Below are positions 47,479-59,153 of a DNA stretch of 64,000 bases, piece after piece; position 1 is the first letter of the stretch; the number at the start of each line of letters is the position of its first letter. The position numbers were made by a program, and so were the translations under genes. The notes below the pieces were generated by a model. That model ran no database searches and had not been told where the DNA came from. It worked only from the letters and a program-made list of their open reading frames with translations. The stretch is from the NCBI GenBank assembly GCA_036365515.1, contig CM070873.1, positions 86,759,948 to 86,823,947 of the forward strand, read 5' to 3'. Source of the stretch: Torymus aiolomorphi. Its lineage: Eukaryota; Arthropoda; Insecta; Hymenoptera; Torymidae.

Positions 47479-48599
47479 GTTTTACGCCATATCTGCGTGA
47501 AACAAATTAATTTTTTTTTTAAAGATTGATTTTAAAACATAAACACTTAAAAATTAAAATTTAATATTCCTTTCGTATTATAAAGTCTTAGGGGAATATT
47601 TTGCAATTATCCAAAATCAAAAGAAAAATATACAAAAATAATAAATAGTTATACTATAGTTATCTAATAAACCATTAAATGCTATCCGAAAATACTACTG
47701 ACGACAAGTGGTTCGACAGAAGTTCAGCCAATAGTTTAGCCAGTAGTTTAAACTGCAGTTTATTTTCGTAAGGGCGGGACTACCCTCTCTCCTTTCTTTT
47801 CTTACTCTTTAAACGTTACAGTTGTTGGCATCTGGCGAGCAGATAAGGAAATACTACACATATTATAATCTTGAGAGCGAAGTTCGAAGTATAATTTTAC
47901 ACACGAGGTACGAAAAGTTCTTTTATGTCAGGCAAATTATCTTATGGGTACTTGACTACAATAAATTGATTTCAATACTTTCTTGTGTTTCATTTGTATA
48001 GAAGGATAAACAAATTGAACACATTTCTGAGAACAGTCATACAGTTGTTTCGGAGAGTTGTTTGCATTACTTGACTATCGATAATTGATTTCACAACTTT
48101 CGTTTGTTTGGTTTGCAAATCACTGCAGTGAACAATGAGAATTTACACTGAAAAAACGGTGGCTGAAATGTTCGCACAATCGATCTGCGAGTTTTGGTAG
48201 AATATTTACACCAAACTCGAGTGACCGACCTTGAGGAGCGCTGCTGCGCTCTGCTGTTGGCGCAATGTTTACACTTCGTGGTGTAAAATTTCTCCATCCA
48301 AAACAGACGACTGTCTCTATTAACTCCGAGTATAGTAAATAACCTTTTCTATAGTCAACGGTCGTGTTTTTCGGTACAATTTTTCTGCTAACGTTTTTAC
48401 AGTGTACTTAGAGAGTTTGGTGCGTATGCTGGTTCTATGTCGAGAAAGACCTGGTGCTGTCGACGCTATCATCTCTGGGGTCGTGCTGAGTTTTCCACCA
48501 ACGTTGCCTGTTGGGTTGAGTATAGCCGTCATCTTCAAGGTTATGTTTCCCATGTTTACATCTAGGTGAGAACAGAGCTCTCACACTTTCATGTATTTT
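47479..48599. other. AT-rich region, no gene seen
   Basis: A diverged direct repeat (ACTTGACTA..ATAA.TTGATTTCA.nACTTTC) occurs near 47950 and 48067. Minus-strand frames at 48091-48553 have no recognisable content. Confidence 0.35.
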
Positions 48600-48604
48600 T
48601 AATT

Positions 48605-48985
48605 GCTTTTATCTCATACAGTATTGCTAAATGCTACTTAATTATTTAAATATAGCTTACAGTTCGTAAAAGGCTATCTATTATGGTGATGTGAGTGCCA
48701 CCCGTTACCGACGATTGCAGGGAGCCATTTTTCTCATTCAATTTGGAATTTTAAGAAAATATCACTCTGGTACGTTATAGTTAACTATCAAATCTATAAC
48801 GTGTCAGAGAGATTTTTTGTCAAAATTCAAAATTGAATGAGAAAAATGGGTCCCTGCAATCGTCGGTAACTGGAGCCTCGCATCGCCTTAAATATAATAC
48901 TGTTTTAAATATACTGCTGCATTTAGTGAACAAGCTGTAAGCTATATTTGAATGATTAAGTAGCATTTAGCAATAATGCATGCGT
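48605..48985. mobile_element. Foldback with GTTACCGACGATTGCAGGGA inner arms
   Basis: The outer arms TTGCTAAATGCTACTTAATT are mirrored near 48958-48978. The inner arms GTTACCGACGATTGCAGGGA, then CATTTTTCTCATTCAATTT, are mirrored at about 48825-48870. The inner unit may be a second element inserted into the first. Its end is similar in style to the TTAA element at 61643 (ATTACCGAC). Confidence 0.6.
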
Positions 48986-49380
48986 TAAATTACATAACTG
49001 TAAATTACATAACAAAAAACAGAATGACTATATTTACAGTCCAAGACAAGCACATGTCAATATCTTTAATATTTAAAGTTACTTTATATGTGAATTAGTC
49101 ACTGGGAATATGTGAACTATATGTGAATTGGCCATAATAATGTGTGCTTTTTATTTTCTTGTAATGAATAAACGGATTTTCAACCTGTTTCTGTTGAGAA
49201 TAATGTACCTTATAAAAATAAGCCAAAATGCACTTAATTGCCTCATGACAAAATAGCAAGCATCGTTAATGTAGCTAAGTCTCATATGCTTATATCTCGG
49301 ACAGCATTATGAAAGAACACTGACATTTCATATGATTTTAGATCTGACACTACCGCTACTGTCCCTTCAATGCTACACTT
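48986..49380. other. AT-rich spacer, no gene seen
   Basis: Nothing recognised apart from AT-rich sequence. Confidence 0.4.
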
Positions 49381-50502
49381 CCCTGGCGGAAGTAAAAACT
49401 GCACATATCTGCACATCTCTGCACATCTCTGCACATTTTTGCACATTTTTACACATTTTTGCACATTTTGTCCACTTATTAGACTTTTGTAAAGAAATGT
49501 GCAAAAATGTGCAGAAATGTGCAGAAGTGTGCGGTTATGTGCGGAAATGTACAGAAATGTACAGAAATGTACTCTAATGTGTACAAATGAATATTTATTT
49601 ATCATACTAAACGAAACAAGAATTTAATTTTCTTCAATTCAAAAAACATTTTCTTATAGTAAGAAAATATTTACAGAACGAAAATTTGAAAAATATAAAC
49701 TTCTTTTTTGATAGCGCTCTAGAATAAAGCTAATACCAAAGAAGAAAATTTAGAGAATATATTTTCAGTACTGGTCTGATTTCTACTTTACCAGCACTAA
49801 ATTTTTTAAGTAAATCGAATTTAATTAATTAATGTCTTATCATTAAGTTATTCATTTTCTTAAAATATTGTGTAAATATAAAAAATTATTAAAAATCATT
49901 AATATATTAGATGAATAATCAAAATGTAATATCAATTAAATAAATACGGATAATGCACCTTATGTAGATGAAAATGACCAAATTCTTTAATGCGAGCGAT
50001 AGCGTAATGGTTTGCGTGCGTGTGTAGTAACCCAAGGGTCGTGGGTTCGATTCTCGGTCAGGGAGAAAATTTTATGTATGTTTTGTTCTGCGATAATTAA
50101 AATGCAATTTTAATTGATAATAAACAATTTCTAATGAACATGCGAAATATTTATACTAACGATTAACAAAGTTTTTATACATTTATGAAGCTCATTAATT
50201 TTTCATCTGATAATTATATTGAATTGTACCTACATCTTTGCATATTTTTGCACATTTCTGCACATTTTCGTACATTTCTGTACATTTCTACACGTTTCTG
50301 CACATTTCTGCACATTTTTTGCACATTTTTGTACAAAAGTCTAATAAGTGGACAAAATGTGCAAAAATGTGCAGAAATGTGCAGAAATGTGCAGAAATGT
50401 GCAGAAATGTACAGAAATTTACAAAAATGTGCAGAAATCTACATAATTGTACATATATGTGCAAATATGTGCAGATATGTGCAGTTTTTACTTCCGCCAG
50501 GG
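49381..50502. mobile_element. Foldback with CCCTGGCGGAAGTAAAAACT ends and TGTGCAGAAA repeat arms
   Basis: The ends CCCTGGCGGAAGTAAAAACT and complement are identical for 35 bases (to CATATCTGCACAT). Each end leads into 10-bp iterations TGTGCAGAAA / TTTCTGCACA (49405-49580 and 50235-50485). Each of these is itself a foldback around GTCCACTTATTAGACTTTTG. It may be one 1.1-kb element or two inverted 0.2-0.3-kb copies. The middle (49590-50225) is AT-rich with a tRNA-like segment. TT lies on both outer flanks. Confidence 0.65.
49991..50065 (+). other. tRNA-like sequence, probable SINE or tRNA pseudogene
   Basis: The B box GGTTCGATTC is perfect, within GTGGGTTCGATTCTCGGTC. An A-box-like TAGCGTAATGGTT lies 38 bases upstream. 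The acceptor ends do not pair well, so a functional tRNA is unlikely. Confidence 0.4.
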
Positions 50503-51050
50503 TTATATTTAACTTATAACACGTACACCAGTACTATAAAAATTTTCTTACTTAAAGTAGTATCTTATTAAGGTGAATTTCAACTTTACATATTTTAATT
50601 GGAAATGATTGATAAGAAAACATTTAATTATATTACATTATCTTCGACAAAAAAGATTGAATATCGGTTGATTCATTGTAAGACAATAGAAAGCATTTAT
50701 AATTATTGAAAATTCACATATGATTATAAAATTACTTGACATCAATTAAAGAGTTTGACATGTGCATGTCTTGGATTGTAACAAGTCACTATGATTTTTT
50801 TTTATTTAATATTTATGACAAGCATTTTATATATAAAAATACAAGTTATTGTTATATAACTTACAGCGAAAGAAGAAACCCAATTAGCAGTAAATTTAAA
50901 ATAATAAAACATTTATTACCTGGATTTTATCCTAATTCAAAGGTATGTGATAATAATTAAAAGTAGGACTTGTTCACTACAAACCAATCGACCATATCAA
51001 ATTGAAAAGGACAGTTTTAACTCAGGCGTCGCTCACGTCAACACGCTACT
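50503..51050. other. AT-rich spacer, no gene seen
   Basis: Short AT-rich frames only. Confidence 0.4.
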
Positions 51051-51052
51051 GT

Positions 51053-51092
51053 AGTGTGCGTGCGTGCGTGTGTGTGTGTGCGTGTGTGTGTA
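51053..51092. repeat. (TG)n/(CGTG)n microsatellite
   Basis: A short TG/CGTG tract just before the CATATGGA repeat array. Confidence 0.85.
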
Positions 51093-51114
51093 TAAATTCT
51101 GTTCTCTGTATATG

Positions 51115-51657
51115 TAGCATTTTGTATGAAAATCTATATGGTTTTTCATAGAGATTTTCGTATGCCGAATATAGCATTTTGAACGGATTTCGATATGAAT
51201 TTCTATACGGATTTCCGAATGGATTTCGATATAGATTTCAGTATGGATTTCCATAGACATTTCCGTATGGATTTCCATATAGATTTCCGTATACCGTATA
51301 TAGCATTTTGGACGGATTTCCGTATGGATTTTCATATGAATTATGTACTCTACATAGCATTTTGTATGGAAATCCATATGGTTTTTCATACAGATTTCCG
51401 ATTGCCGAATATAGCATTTTCGACGGATTTCGATATAGATTTCTATATAGATTTCCATTTGGATTTCCATATAGATTTATGTATACTGTATATAGTATTT
51501 TGGACGGATTTCGATATGGATTTCTATATGGATTCCCATACGAAAAACCATATGGAAATCTATATAGAGGTTTTGGACGGATTTCCATATGGATTATCGT
51601 ATGGATTTCCATACGAATTTCCATTCGGAAATCCATATGGATATTTTCAACTGGGTA
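51115..51657. repeat. CATATGGATTTC 12-bp repeat array
   Basis: Degenerate iterations of GGATTTCCATAT with the core CCATATGG, period about 12, cover 540 bases. A longer unit ending in GCCGAATATAGCATTTTG recurs at about 51164, 51293, 51403 and 51492 (spacing 89-129). Frames in all phases are open because the unit is a multiple of three; the Tyr/Phe/Met/Asp-rich predicted proteins are artefacts. Confidence 0.8.
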
Positions 51658-52900
51658 CATATTATTTTGTTGAGCATACATTGAGTCGAAGAAGAAAAAT
51701 ACTTTTTCACTAGTATTTATTTGATTTCTATTAAAAAATCATAAATATTATTATTTTATAGATTATACAGAAAAAACTTATATACCTTATAACCAGGAAA
51801 AAGTTATACTTGCCTTATTTTATACTTTCGTAGAAAGTTTTATTAATAATATTATTTGTACCGTCATAAAAAAAATTGTTACCATTTGTAGAGAGTGCTT
51901 ATTGATTAGATGAGATTAGAAGAAATAAGGGACTAGACAAATTGTGTTGTTAACATACTTAAAAAATTAGTTATTCAAAGAACCTGTTGATTGTTTTAAA
52001 AAAATATTTAAGCTCTCATTAAAGTTTTTGTACGGAGTTTAACGGATGTTAGGAGAGGGAGAGAGGGAGAGAGAGGGAGAAAGAGAGGGAGGAGGAGAGT
52101 GAGGGCGAGAGAGACAGAGAGAGAGCGAGAGAGAGAGAGAGACTATAATATACGTGTCTTAGTTTAAACTTTTGTAAAAAGTTTTTTTAGATAGATTTCA
52201 TAACTTTATAAGAGAAAATAATAATTACATAGTCTGAAAACGTTATGAGAGTTTATTATAGTATATTATTAATATACTATTAATATACTATTAATATACT
52301 ATTAATATACTAATATACTAATTAATATACTATTAATTTAACATTATTAAATGATAGTATTGTTATTCACAAAAGTTGTAAATTTGAATGTTTTTTTAAG
52401 GAGTTCGATAAAATGATCACATATAAATTTTTTGAAATAATATAATCGAACGTGTATTTTTAGGTATAATGATAAATTATTAAATATTAATTGTAAGGTC
52501 ATATGAAAATAATTCTTTTTATTTTTATAGATTCCAGGAAAAAGTTATACTTGTCTTATTTTATACTTTCATAGAAAGTTTTGTTATTTCTACTTTAAAT
52601 TAGTTTGGATAAATGTTTCAATCAAATATTTTCGAGAAAAAGATGCCAATGCTTTCCTTTTGGAGGAAACATTTTTAAAGATTCTGTAGATCTTTCAAAA
52701 TAAAGTTTGTTAGTATATTATTCTTCTTCTGAACGTTTTGTTGGTTGTTTCAAAAAAATATTTAGGCTCTTAAATTCTCCAAGTTTTTCGTGGAGTCCTT
52801 ATACAGTTGTTGAGAAAGAAAGGGCTAGAGAGAAGGGGATTGGAGTGGGAGGTAGAGAGAGTAGGGGCAATAGAGAATTGAATATTTTTTAAAATTGTTT
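51658..52900. other. AT-rich region with GA-rich patches, no gene seen
   Basis: GA-rich low-complexity sequence at 52046-52141 and 52815-52865. A TACTATTAATA repeat lies at 52263-52330. The phrase CCAGGAAAAAGTTATACTTG occurs at 51797 and again at 52543, so part of the region is duplicated. No gene. Confidence 0.45.
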
Positions 52901-54480
52901 GGTGCTAATAAATATTATTTAGTTTTCTCAACATGTAACTTTTGCATGAACTTTTGATTTTTATATATGGGATGTTACACATGAAGTGAGTAGATCAAAA
53001 TTTTAAAATCGCTCAAAATTTTTTACTTTTAGTTTATATGAAAAAAACATGTTCCTAAAATTTTAGATCGGTATTAGCATAAATAAAAAAACTATGCAAC
53101 ATTGAAAATACAAATTTTTTGCAATGTTTTGTTAAAATCCAACTTTTGTCATTTTTTTACTCAAAATCTTGAAACTTTTTGTATTGAACATTGATTGGGA
53201 AAAAATTTAAAATTTTGTTCTAGAAATTAGTGGTATTTTTTAATAAATGAAATTTGCATGTCTCTGGTTGGTTGGTTTTTATTATACCTTCATCGAAGAA
53301 TATTAATTGAGACCTGCACCTTAAAATTTTTTGTTCGACAAAATTTTTTTGAATTCTACTTTTAAAACTCTTCAAAATGCTTTTTTAACCAAAGTTGGTC
53401 AAGCTAATTGAAAAAAGTTATGATTTTTTGAAATATCAAGAAAAACCAATAATTAGCATTTTTTATGATATAGTTGATTTAGAAACTTAATATTATTCAT
53501 ACATCTTATGTAATGAATCAAATCACTGAACTTTGTTACAGCATCTAATAGAATAAAATGAGTTTTGTATGTTGCACGATAACTGGAGTAAAATTGGCTT
53601 AATCGCTTTAAAATTTCTTGTAGGGGTAGATTTTGGATAGCTCTCGATCGAGTTCTTTGGGCAAAATGATTGGTCCATAAATTTCAGAGATATTTAAGGT
53701 TAAACATCCTTTAAGTTTTTTCAAATCGTAATTTCTCGAAAACGGCTCGAGGTATCAGGTCCAAATTTATAGACAATTTTTTATATGATATAGATGATAT
53801 GTGTGCTAATTTTCATCAAGATCGTACGATTAATTTTTGAAATATTTGATATTGAAAATTTTCGTATTTTACAATCATGTTGAAATTTTGTGGAAATGTA
53901 GAGTTTATATATTTATTGTATAAGTCCTTTAGGTAAAAGAATTGTCTTATGATTTTTAGAGATATTTAAGGTTAAAACTTTTTTACGTTTTTTCGATAAT
54001 GGTAATTTCTAAATGACGACTCCATGTATAAGCTTGAAATTTATAGACTATTTTGTTTGCGATATAGGCAATATCTGTGGAAAATTTGATCAAGATTATA
54101 TGGTTATTTTTTCAGATATTTGATATTTAAAATTATGGTATTTCTAAAAATGACTTTCTTTGTTGCACAATAACTAGAGTAAAATTGTTTTAATTTCTTT
54201 GAAATTTTGTAGAGATGTAAAGTTTGTATATTATTTATTATATGAGTTTTTATGGTAATAGAAGAATTCGTTTATGAATTTCAGAGATATTTTAGATTAA
54301 AACTTTTTTAGCCCTCTTTTCAAATCGTAATTTTTCGGGAACGGAATCTTTTCTCATCATTGCTGCCTGTATGATTGTTTTTCCCACAGTCTTACAACGA
54401 CTTTTCAATCATTATAAAAGCAGATAAGATTATGAAAATAAACAATTTACTAAAATAATATGGATGTTTGTTATTTCTTA
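52901..54480. repeat. Diverged tandem units of about 290 bp, AT-rich
   Basis: Three units share AACT(G/A)GAGTAAAATTG, GAAATTT(T/C).TAG...GTA.A(G/T)TTT and TTTCAGAGATAT.TTA.(G/A)(T/G)TTAAA. Starts are near 53579, 53870 and 54169. Upstream sequence (52901-53570) holds no recognisable gene. Confidence 0.5.
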
Positions 54481-54744
54481 AAGAACTAATGAAATATTTT
54501 CGAATACTTGTTTTTCAGAGAATATTTGACAAATCGACTTAAAAGTTTAACCACTTATTACACATATTAAAAACTATATTTGGTTAAAATTTCAATAAAT
54601 TTTCTTCAACCGAAAATAATAACACCATCAATTTCCTAGATATATCAATTATACGAGACAATGGCCAGATTATTACAAATTGGTATAAAAAACCAACTTC
54701 GTCTGGTCGTTATCTGAATTTTAACTCTGCACACCCTAACAAAG

Positions 54745-56155
54745 AAGATAGACCCTAATAGAAGCGCAGGGAAAGTGAGGCAACCCGAAATAGTAGGTAC
54801 CCCGACCACGCGCGGCGCGACAGTCGATTTCCGAGCGCTCCGTGAACAGCTGACTCGAGCGGACGCACGGCCGATAACTTACCACCCATGCCGACTGCAA
54901 TGGTAACACAATAGACATTCCGTATTTATTACTAAAAAACTATGCGTTATAATAATGTCAGTTATCGACGATAATTACAAGCATAATAAATAAAGCAGTA
55001 AAACGTACTCCAAAAGAAGTTAACGTTAAACTGATATCCTTGAAGCAAATGGGGAAACAATTTATATATTACATCTATGCTATTCACATACGTAGATAAC
55101 GTTAGTCCTGTGGATAACGTTCTCGGCTACGAATCTTTTTGATTCGAGTTCGAATCTCTTCTACAGTAATTTTTTTTTTTATAATATATAAAAAAATCTT
55201 CTAAAATTGAAAACCATTTATTTGCTTTTTATTTAGGAAGATTATTATAAATATTGTTTTTAATATTTTTAATACAAGTTATTTTTTTACAAAAAATAAA
55301 TCTATTTTAAAAATTTTAATTTTATTTCTTTATATTATTTATATTTCTTAAATTTTTTTTATATTGTATATTTGTTTATAAATATTATTATGTTGGAACA
55401 GCTGTAGATATTGGGTTATTAATAATAAAATTAATGTCTATTATTATTTTTCACATGAGTTAACAATATAAATTGTGGAAATTCATAATAGAATATGTTA
55501 ATAATAAATAATTTGAACAACACAATCAAAAGAATATTTAAGATACATATATTAAATAAAGTTAACATTTTAAAAATAGATTTATTTTTTGTAAAAAAAA
55601 TCATTTTTATTAAAAATATTAAGAACAACATTTATAATAATCTTCCTAAATAAAAAGTAAATAAATGGTTTTCAATTTTCGAAGATTTTTTTATATATTA
55701 TAAAAAAAAAATTACTGTAGAAGAGATTCAAACTCGAATCAAAAAGATTCGTAGCCGAGAACGTTATCCACAGGACTGACGTCATCTACGTATGTGAACA
55801 GCATAGATGTAATATATAAATTGTTTCCCCATTTGCTTCAAGGATATCAGTTTAACGTTAACTTCTTTTGGAGTACGTTTTACTGCTTTATTTATTATGC
55901 TTGTAATTATCGTCGATAACTGACATTATTATAACGCATAATTTTTTAGTAGATATACGGAATGTCTATTGTGTTACCATTGCAGTCGACATTGGGTGGT
56001 AAGTTATCGGCCGTGCGTCCGCTAAGTCAGCTGTTCACGGAGCGCTCGGAAATCGACTGTCGCGCAGCGCGTGGTCGGGGTACCTACTACGCTTCGAGGT
56101 GCCTCATTCGGCCTATGCGCTTTGCGCTTCTATTACGGTCTATCTTCTTTGACCC
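54745..56155. mobile_element. 1.4-kb near-perfect palindrome with AAGAAGATAGACC ends
   Basis: The left end AAGAAGATAGACCCTAATAG and right end CTATTACGGTCTATCTTCTT mirror each other. Arms of about 640-690 bases include GACAGTCGATTTCCGAGCGC, ATTGTGTTACCAT, TTAACGTTAAACTGATATCC and a tRNA-like segment in each arm. ACCCTA flanks both sides (about 54736 and 56151), with the next bases diverged. No transposase. It splits the Penelope frame between H-P-N and N-Q-K. Confidence 0.8.
55103..55166 (+). other. tRNA-like segment in the palindrome's left arm
   Basis: The B box is GAGTTCGAATC. Upstream CCTGTGGATAACG resembles an A box, and TCTCGGCTACGAATC resembles an anticodon stem. A mirrored copy lies at 55715-55783 with B box GAGTTTGAATC. 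The ends do not pair as an acceptor stem. It may be the remnant of a SINE captured by the element. Confidence 0.4.
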
Positions 56156-57430
56156 TAGTAACCAAAAATAGGGTTAATTTACACACTTGTTGACAAAGCA
56201 ATATTGCTCTCCGATAAAAAATTTCACCATAAAAACATAAAACAGATAACCGATGATTTAATTAATAACGACTATCCAATAACTTTCATAGAAAAACACA
56301 TTAAAGAAAGAATACATACAGTACATAACAAATATAACAATATAGAACCACCGAACTACAATAATAACGACGTGATAACTACGGTTACTTCCAACACGAC
56401 TATTCAAAAATACAAGAACCCAATCACATCGATTCCATATGTAAATGGTCTCTTTGAAAAAATTTCTAGTTCATTTAATAAATTAGGTGTTAAACTTGTC
56501 TCTAAAATTAAAAACAATCTAAGCAACATCACAATTAAAGGAAAAGACAACAAAAAAAGATGAACAAACCAACGTTGTTTACAAAATTGACTGTAATGAT
56601 TGTTCTGCTAGTTATGTTGGCCAGACAAAAAGATGTGTAAAAACTTGAATTTCTGAACACAAAAAGAAAGAAGAAAAGGATAGATTGGGTTTCAATGAAT
56701 TTAGTATCATCGATAAAGATTCGGTCATTTCCAATCACACGATACTCAAGAACCATCAATTTGACTTTGAAAACTACAAAATAATCGACAGAGAGACTTC
56801 TCTTGACAAACGCTTATTATCTGAGATGATACACATTAATTTACAGACAGAACCAATAAATATAAAAAACGATACAAATAAACTTCGTATTCCATATACA
56901 CATGTAATCGATAGAATCCGATCAAAAAGTATTAGATAAATGTTTTCATTTTTTCAAATAACTTTATGCCGATTCTGTTGAAAGTCAGAGCTCGACCTAA
57001 CCTTTACCTAATCATAACATCATATCTGGTGTGTCTGTGTATTTAATGCTACACACTAAGCCCTGCTTTTAAATTTAAATTTAGTGTTGTTGTTGGTTAT
57101 CAAAACGTGTCGGTCCTAATTTATTATTTCTCTGTATGTTCTTAATGTTTGTGTCGCTGTATTAATTTTATCCTTTTCATTTTAATATGAATTTAAAAAG
57201 AAAAAGGAAAAAAGAAGAAAGAAAAAAATAAGAACAAACAATAGTGATTGGATGAAGATTTTATGTGATGTTTATTGACCTTAGAATATCTTTGTTTTTT
57301 AAACCATATGTTCTATTAAAGTCTGTACTATTGTTACGTAAACATTGTAATTATGGTAATTATTGTATATATTTTTCAATAAATAGCTTGGCCCTGAAGA
57401 GGACGGAGATCACCGTCGAAACGTTGGCCG

Positions 57431-58008
57431 TTTAATTTAAATTTATTGTTTTATTTGGCTCATAGAAAGTCGATACACTAACAGGATTATTAATATTGTG
57501 TTTACAATTTTGTGTTTGCAAATGTAGACATTGTGTGTGTGTGTGTGTGTTCTAAAGTTAAAATTAATTGAAAATTTGAAAATTTTGAATTTTTTCATAA
57601 ATCTTCAATTTTTATGATTTTGTAACTCAAAAACTTGAAATTTTTTGTGTAGCATCTTAAATGGGAAAAAGTTTGCATATTGTAAGTAGAATTGCTCAGA
57701 ATTTTTGCAGATCGATGCCAATTATTTTGCTAATTAATACTTGACGAAACACCATTCAAAATATGCTTAAGGCGAATGCGACTGTATCAATATCCCTCAC
57801 CAAAGGCTAAAAGATTTGTAAAATACGTTACCTTCAGTACTGCGCCTTGCTGAAGGTGGAAAAGGATCACTGAAAAAAGTTATGTGCAATTAAAGCTGTA
57901 AAAACAGTGAAGATAGTGCTCTATAACTTTATATTTGTGTTTTGGGGCTAATTTGGAATGAGTAAAAAAATTTTGAGCAATTCTAAAATTTTGAGCTGAA
58001 TTGTTGAC
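57431..58008. other. AT-rich spacer, no gene seen
   Basis: A short (TG)n tract at 57532-57550 and AT-rich filler. Confidence 0.4.
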
Positions 58009-58014
58009 ATGAAG

Positions 58015-58017
<3 letters not shown>

Positions 58018-58112
<95 letters not shown>

Positions 58113-58174
58113 GCGCGCACACACACACACACGCACGCACACACGCACGCACACACCCACACACACACACACAT
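58018..58174. repeat. (CA)n-(CG)n-(CA)n microsatellite
   Basis: About 157 bases of CA with a central CG run (58099-58118). Overlapping open frames are artefacts. Confidence 0.95.
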
Positions 58175-59040
58175 ATATATTAATAATTAACGTTAATTAT
58201 TGATTTAAAAAATTAATTCTATAACATTCATGGAAAATCTTTGCACTTATTCTAATTTTTCGTATATATTTTAGTTTTCTGTGCATTTTGGGAAAAAATG
58301 CTTTTTAAAAATTAATTCACTTTTATTAGTTTAAAAAATTGAAAACGAATTGACTAATTGTTTTAGTTTCTATGCCGTGTGTCGTACATAAAGTGAACAT
58401 GAAAGAGTAAAAAAAGAAGTATGCTAATGCGTAGAATTTGAGTTCATTGTCTTTTTTAGAAAGCAATCCCTCTAATGCTGTTAGTAAAGATTACAATTAC
58501 TATTTTAGTGCACATTGGTATAAATCATATGTCATTGACACTTTTGCTAGAAATGATTGATTTAAACCAATTTATTTAAAACATTCAGCATAGAAACCGA
58601 CTAAAATCGATCAAGACATCTTTTATCGTAAAGATCTTTTATCGTATCGTGCCGACCTTAATATGAAATTTTATAAATGAGCTGCTACCAATTAGTTATT
58701 TGTAGCAGAAATTTTTTTTTATATGTTATATATTATATGTTATTAAATTTATTAATATATAAAGTGGATTTTATACATATTATGTTATGTTAAATTTTGT
58801 ATAAAAAAATTCAACGTCATTTTAAACATTGAAGATTTCGAATTAGCTATTTGATAAGTTTAAATTACAATGTATTGAATTGTCATGAAATTTTTCCACG
58901 TGAAATCCTAAGAACGTAAGAAAGTAGAAGTATTACGCAGTTTGAATCTGCATTTTAAATACGATTTGAATTCTCATGTTTGCGCCTATTACTTACGAAT
59001 CCCACGAAACGGAAACTGCATAATTAAAATTTTTATACTC
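58175..59040. other. Upstream region of the FAR gene
   Basis: AT-rich sequence without coding content, ending at the putative core promoter. Confidence 0.4.
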
Positions 59041-59048
59041 CCTGGCCA

Positions 59049-59079
59049 TATAAATGGCATGAAGCGTTCATTGTCATGC
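59049..59079 (+). promoter_or_regulatory. Candidate TATA-box promoter of the FAR gene
   Basis: TATAAAT at 59049-59055 is followed by TCATTG (59068) and TCATGC (59075-59080), either of which could be an arthropod initiator at the right distance. The FAR start codon follows 75-85 bases later. Position is the only support. Confidence 0.4.
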
Positions 59080-59153
59080 TTTTACTCTTTGTATTATTAA
59101 CCCGAGTGGACGAATTGACCAACACAATTGATCAAATTTATAAAATTATCGAA

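Larger units (their letters stand above)
54590..57430 (+). pseudogene. Penelope-like element remnant 3, interrupted by a 1.4-kb palindrome
   Basis: The RT C-terminal part is 54610-54745 (NNNTINFLDISIIRDNGQII, NWYKKPTSSGRYLNFNSAHP). After the insertion coding resumes at 56160 with YTLVDKAILLSDKKFHHKNI and NDYPITFIEKHIKERIH. A frameshift near 56560 is followed by the GIY-YIG nuclease, VVYKIDCNDCSASYVGQTKR. A stop (TGA) at about 56645 replaces Arg, then ISEHKK and KIIDRETSLDKRLLSEMIHI follow, ending near 56939. The 3' end has CCTGAAGAGGACGGAGATCA and CGTCGAAACGTTGG near 57390-57430, the usual Penelope tail. Confidence 0.82.

Noticed and set aside
48091..48553. Minus-strand Ser/Thr/Arg-rich frames
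   Set aside because: No recognisable domain, no splice or start context, and no neighbouring exon.
51033..51713. Tyr/Met/Asp-rich repeat proteins on both strands
   Set aside because: The 12-bp unit is a multiple of three, so all frames stay open. No other protein feature.
58009..58203. Thr-His and Cys-Val frames
   Set aside because: (CA)n microsatellite artefact.
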